From contig CAJTOO010000012.1 of the NCBI GenBank assembly GCA_910577735.1, positions 62,001 through 126,000 of the forward strand: a stretch of 64,000 nt of DNA, in the 5' to 3' direction. Position 1 is the first letter of the stretch, and each line of letters starts with the position of its first letter. The translations under genes and the position numbers were made by a program. This DNA is from an uncultured Lachnospiraceae bacterium. GTDB lineage: Bacteria; Bacillota; Clostridia; Lachnospirales; Lachnospiraceae. Below, piece by piece: positions 60,873-64,000 of the stretch. Under the pieces are notes generated by a model, which was not told where the DNA came from, did no database searches, and was given only the letters and a program-made list of their open reading frames with translations.

Positions 60873-62861
60873 CTAGGATATTTTCTTCCTATTCCATTTA
60901 TAAAGTAACACCTTCAAAAAATCATAATATGGAAACTTTATTTTAAAAATCTTCTTTAAAAAGAATATTTTACATGAACTTTCCATAAAATCCCGGTTTA
61001 ACTTTCCAAGATGTGCCGCATAATATAACAGGCCTCGCTCAGGTAAAATATTACCAATTGTACCATTAAGAAAGCAAAACTTATTAAAAATCCTCAACGT
61101 TGATAAAGTTGGATACACAGCAAATTGAGAATACCCACTCATGATTATATCTGCCGGCACTTCCTGCTCTTCCCTTAATACTTCATCTTCTCTCACTATA
61201 TTCAGAAATTCCAATGCCGCAGTTTGCACAGTTACAATAAAATCACTTTCTTCCCCTATATATTCCGGTTCAGATAAAATCGGAACAACACTTTCTCCCT
61301 TTGTATCATATTTTAATACACTACCTGCCGTATTCAGGAACAGCATTTCTATAATTCCGGCTGTAAATCTTGTCATTAAGTTAAAGTTTTCATTTTTCTT
61401 ACAATCAAACAAATATCCTTCTCTGGAAAGCTGCTCATAATACTCATCTGGTTTTACATTTCTGACACCTAAATAATATCCATGAAGTTTTGTATCTTTA
61501 TCAGAAACATATTTCTGCAAAGCTTGCTGCATACTTCCTGACCAGCCAATATCAACAATTGCTATGTTTCCTTCAAAATTATTTTGATTCAAATACTTCA
61601 CAATACAAGCTTTCTGTTGTGCAAAACTATCTCGTCCCAATCTGATAACAATGGAATATAATTGTTCTTTCTTTTCACTTGACAGGGCATCTATTCTTGA
61701 TTCACTATCCACACCTATATCGGATAATTCATTATCAAATATGTCAAAATCAAACGAACACAGCGTCGGAATAATCTTTACGAACGGTACGTGGGAAAAT
61801 AATCTGAATGTATCAACCATCTCATCAAAGTTGGCTGCATCTATAAGCATTGGAATCACCAGCGCCTGTCTGGATACATGCAAATAAGTTTGTTTCACAT
61901 CACATGTAGGATATAAGCTGTTAAACGCGGCCTGGAGAATTCTTCCTTCCCGACTAAGAAAAAATACTTTATCAATTTTATCAACTCTTATTTTCTCATA
62001 TAACCACCGGCAGTACCCCCAGAGCATGGGGCCCAATATTTCATATCCAATAGACATTGCATCCCTATTATTACCATCCGTATGATTATTTAAAAAGGCG
62101 TACATCCTTTGATATAATAACTGATCCGTTACATATTTTCCTTTTTGACTCCAAAACCTTAAGGAACATAAGTTTCTGTTAATCAGGATAGCATCAATAC
62201 CTCTTTTCCGGGGAACAAAGTAGTCGCTCCTTATATGATCACCTATATGCAATATACGTTCATGCGGATAATCTCTCTTGATAACCTCATATATGCTTCC
62301 TTTAGCCTTACATAATCCAAAAGATGAAGACAAGTACAGTTTTTCAAATCCATCATAGCCGCATTTACACAAAATCTGTCTGACCGTTTCCTGATCCAAA
62401 TACATATCTGAGGTAATGATTATCTTTTTCCCTGCTTTCAATACCTTATCATATACTGCTTTTATTTTCAGATTAGGAGTCGAAATCTTAATTTCTATCT
62501 CCTTTTCCAATTCCTGCAGCCTTCTTTTCCATTCATCAGGAAATCCAGGCAGCAAAGAAAATATATCATCCATATATATTTCTTCTTTTGCACTGCATTT
62601 CCGTGCTTTCTCCTCGGAATCGACCCTATGGTTTACATATTCAGGTATACGTATTCCCGTCTGTCTACAAAATTCCTGCTCTACTATCTGATGAACCTGT
62701 CTGGGCTCTTGGACATTCCGTTTGACTAAAGTATCAAAGATATCAAACGAAATGACCTCGGCACGGCTTATTACATCTTCTAGATTGTCGATAACCTCCC
62801 AACCATCATATATAAACGCTTTATAAACAGTTTCTTTTATTTTGTTACCTAAACTCATCAT
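60873..62861 (-). CDS. HAD-superfamily domain protein of polysaccharide loci (COG5610-like)
   Basis: 662 residues. A HAD domain fills the first about 245 residues: ISFDIFDTLVKR (Asp40, Asp43), IITSDMYLD, and HIGDHIRSDYF. The rest (about 270-662) has no membrane helix and no family I recognise. Such proteins sit in many Firmicute and proteobacterial capsule clusters beside glycosyltransferases; some may act as phosphatases or as sugar-phosphate transferases, but this is not settled. GGGAG is very near the first ATG (62861); the next ATG (62858) is equally possible. AT-rich like its neighbours. Confidence 0.8.
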   Translation of the reverse strand: MMSLGNKIKETVYKAFIYDGWEVIDNLEDVISRAEVISFDIFDTLVKRNVQEPRQVHQIVEQEFCRQTGIRIPEYVNHRVDSEEKARKCSAKEEIYMDDIFSLLPGFPDEWKRRLQELEKEIEIKISTPNLKIKAVYDKVLKAGKKIIITSDMYLDQETVRQILCKCGYDGFEKLYLSSSFGLCKAKGSIYEVIKRDYPHERILHIGDHIRSDYFVPRKRGIDAILINRNLCSLRFWSQKGKYVTDQLLYQRMYAFLNNHTDGNNRDAMSIGYEILGPMLWGYCRWLYEKIRVDKIDKVFFLSREGRILQAAFNSLYPTCDVKQTYLHVSRQALVIPMLIDAANFDEMVDTFRLFSHVPFVKIIPTLCSFDFDIFDNELSDIGVDSESRIDALSSEKKEQLYSIVIRLGRDSFAQQKACIVKYLNQNNFEGNIAIVDIGWSGSMQQALQKYVSDKDTKLHGYYLGVRNVKPDEYYEQLSREGYLFDCKKNENFNLMTRFTAGIIEMLFLNTAGSVLKYDTKGESVVPILSEPEYIGEESDFIVTVQTAALEFLNIVREDEVLREEQEVPADIIMSGYSQFAVYPTLSTLRIFNKFCFLNGTIGNILPERGLLYYAAHLGKLNRDFMESSCKIFFLKKIFKIKFPYYDFLKVLLYKWNRKKIS

Positions 62862-62909
62862 ACTCCCTGTCAGATACTCTTTATAAAATTTTAATATACG
62901 TTTCTCTAT

Positions 62910-63953
62910 TCATGCACGAAAATCCTTCTTCAAAACATGGCTCATCAGCCAATATGCATATACAATCAGCACAAATAAATGGCATTTATACATCATCGAT
63001 GCACAGCTAACTGCCATGGCATGTACAGATTTTTTACATGCGTATCTTAATGTCAAATACTTGTTTGTTCTCCATTCTGGGAAGTTTTGATCCATAAACT
63101 TCCTTGTTGTATTGATATAAAATTGTGCCTTACGCATATTTTTAAAAGATAATCTACAAGCTCCGCCAATACCACATCGGATAAACATTTGTATCACAAA
63201 TAATTCCATAAATTCGCTGTATTTCTTATCTCTGCTGAAATTCTCCTTTGTTTCTTTAAATCCTTCCAACATAGAATCAAATATTTCAGTCGTGATAGCG
63301 CCTGATAATGATGTATCTCGTAATCTATAATGATATAGAACTTCGTTTATAAATTTAATTGACTTTACCTCTGGAATTACAGAAAATAAAAAAACAGTGT
63401 CTTCCGATCTCTTTATGGTAGTAAATCGAGTATCTGCGATAACTGTTCTTCTATATAACTTATTCCACACTACAGGATTCATATATCCAAGTAGGTCAAA
63501 ATTCTTAATATCTGTAACTAATTTTTCCGGATTATTAATCATTTCTATACATATTGTTTTTCCTGTTTTATCATCAAACCTTTCTAAACCACATATTGTG
63601 ATATCTGCATGATACCGATCTGCAGTGTCCACCATTTTTTCTAGAAACCTGGAATCAATATAATCATCAGAGTCCAGCAAAAGGATATATTCCCCCTGAC
63701 TGTCGCAGTGATTCAACCCCGCATTTCTTGCCCCGCATAATCCGAGATTTTCTTCATTATTAATGATGTGAATTTTATCAGAAAATCTACTTGCAAAGTT
63801 TTCAATGATATCAAGCGAGCAGTCTGTCGATTTATCATTTACTACCCATACATCAAAATCCTGAAAAGTCTGCTGCATTAAAGATTCAAAAAATTCTGTT
63901 AAATATGGTGCAACATTATATACCGGAACGATAACATTTACTTTGGGATTCAT
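62910..63953 (-). CDS. Glycosyltransferase, GT2 family (GT-A fold)
   Basis: 347 residues. The GT-A start KVNVIVPVYNVAPYL, the nucleotide-site Asp40 (VVNDKSTD) and the DxD-type DSDD (94-97) are clear. ARNAGL precedes DSDD as usual. The C-terminal about 60 residues include a hydrophobic segment (FVLIVYAYWLMS). It probably adds a sugar to the repeat unit. GGGGGAG 11 bases before ATG 63953. Confidence 0.92.
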   Translation of the reverse strand: MNPKVNVIVPVYNVAPYLTEFFESLMQQTFQDFDVWVVNDKSTDCSLDIIENFASRFSDKIHIINNEENLGLCGARNAGLNHCDSQGEYILLLDSDDYIDSRFLEKMVDTADRYHADITICGLERFDDKTGKTICIEMINNPEKLVTDIKNFDLLGYMNPVVWNKLYRRTVIADTRFTTIKRSEDTVFLFSVIPEVKSIKFINEVLYHYRLRDTSLSGAITTEIFDSMLEGFKETKENFSRDKKYSEFMELFVIQMFIRCGIGGACRLSFKNMRKAQFYINTTRKFMDQNFPEWRTNKYLTLRYACKKSVHAMAVSCASMMYKCHLFVLIVYAYWLMSHVLKKDFRA

Positions 63954-63956
63954 ATA

Positions 63957-64000
63957 TTAGTAAGCTCCCCCCCTGTCAAACACCGCAGGGATCGTCTTCA
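63957..64000 (-). CDS. Possible C-terminal end of a gene cut by the window edge
   Basis: The minus-strand frame reads KTIPAVFDRGGAY and stops (TAA) three bases before the GT2 start codon, with the GT2 ribosome-binding site inside it. Position and tight spacing suit the end of the next polysaccharide gene. Only 13 residues are visible, so no product can be named; another frame gives a shorter end (EDDPCGV). Confidence 0.35.
   Translation of the reverse strand, partial: KTIPAVFDRGGAY

Noticed and set aside
1..64000. tRNA, rRNA, CRISPR array, insertion sequence or prophage
   Set aside because: No regular spaced repeats, no transposase or integrase motifs and no tRNA-like cloverleaf were seen on reading; a tRNA or covariance-model scan would be decisive.

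Overview
The window looks like chromosomal DNA of a Lachnospiraceae-type member of the Clostridia (low-to-mid GC Firmicute). This rests on the gene families: a ~1,400-residue clostridial acyl-CoA dehydratase activase, a DUF6472 mini-protein, a UPF0397 ECF transporter with a fused double ATPase, an UPF0210/UPF0237 pair, a MetA of the Firmicute type, a Bacillus-type SOS box, Shine-Dalgarno sites close to AGGAGG and sigma-A promoters close to TTGACA/TATAAT. The genus cannot be fixed by eye. No rRNA, tRNA, CRISPR array, insertion sequence or prophage was seen.

Layout. 0-7 kb: giant activase (+), a two-gene minus operon of small Cys-containing proteins (one too short for ordinary gene calling), a secreted protein whose transcript begins with an 11-G tract, and metA. 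7-14 kb (minus): ligA, a pseudouridine synthase, an SGNH-esterase/MBOAT acyltransferase pair, and an rRNA m5C methyltransferase. 14-18.6 kb: TetR regulator behind a 32-bp tandem duplication, putP, an ArsR-type regulator with a large sensor-like tail, and a small alarmone synthetase whose 3' end overlaps that of the regulator. 18.7-28.7 kb (minus): a cell-envelope and iron block with two polytopic glycosyltransferase-like proteins, an alkaline-phosphatase-fold membrane phosphoglycerol-transferase-like protein, sn-glycerol-1-phosphate dehydrogenase, feoAB and an NAD-dependent epimerase.

28.8-32.1 kb: a complete ECF transporter (S, fused A-A, T) with a consensus promoter and an internal terminator after the S gene. 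32.1-40.8 kb (minus): a housekeeping row of zinc-finger protein, polA, coaE, FtsA-like protein with beta-grasp-like tail, WalJ-like metallo-hydrolase, ACT protein and UPF0210 protein. 40.9-55 kb (minus): GH25 lysozyme, double-receiver hybrid kinase, an aldo/keto-reductase-fold ferredoxin protein that seems to have lost its catalytic Tyr and Lys, aminopeptidase P, SPL-like radical SAM protein, MATE transporter, an acidic coiled-coil protein, a DUF362 iron-sulfur protein and a tandem-HD phosphodiesterase.

55.2-56.8 kb (+): an SOS-controlled Y-family polymerase with a YolD-like partner. 56.8-64 kb (minus, running off the window): an AT-rich polysaccharide locus (Wzx flippase, GT4, Wzy-like polymerase, HAD-domain protein, GT2), probably strain-variable. 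The clearest points to follow up are the G-tract at the 5' end of the secreted-protein transcript, the degenerate AKR-ferredoxin protein, the glycerol-1-phosphate/phosphoglycerol-transferase linkage and the FtsA-like protein with a beta-grasp tail.
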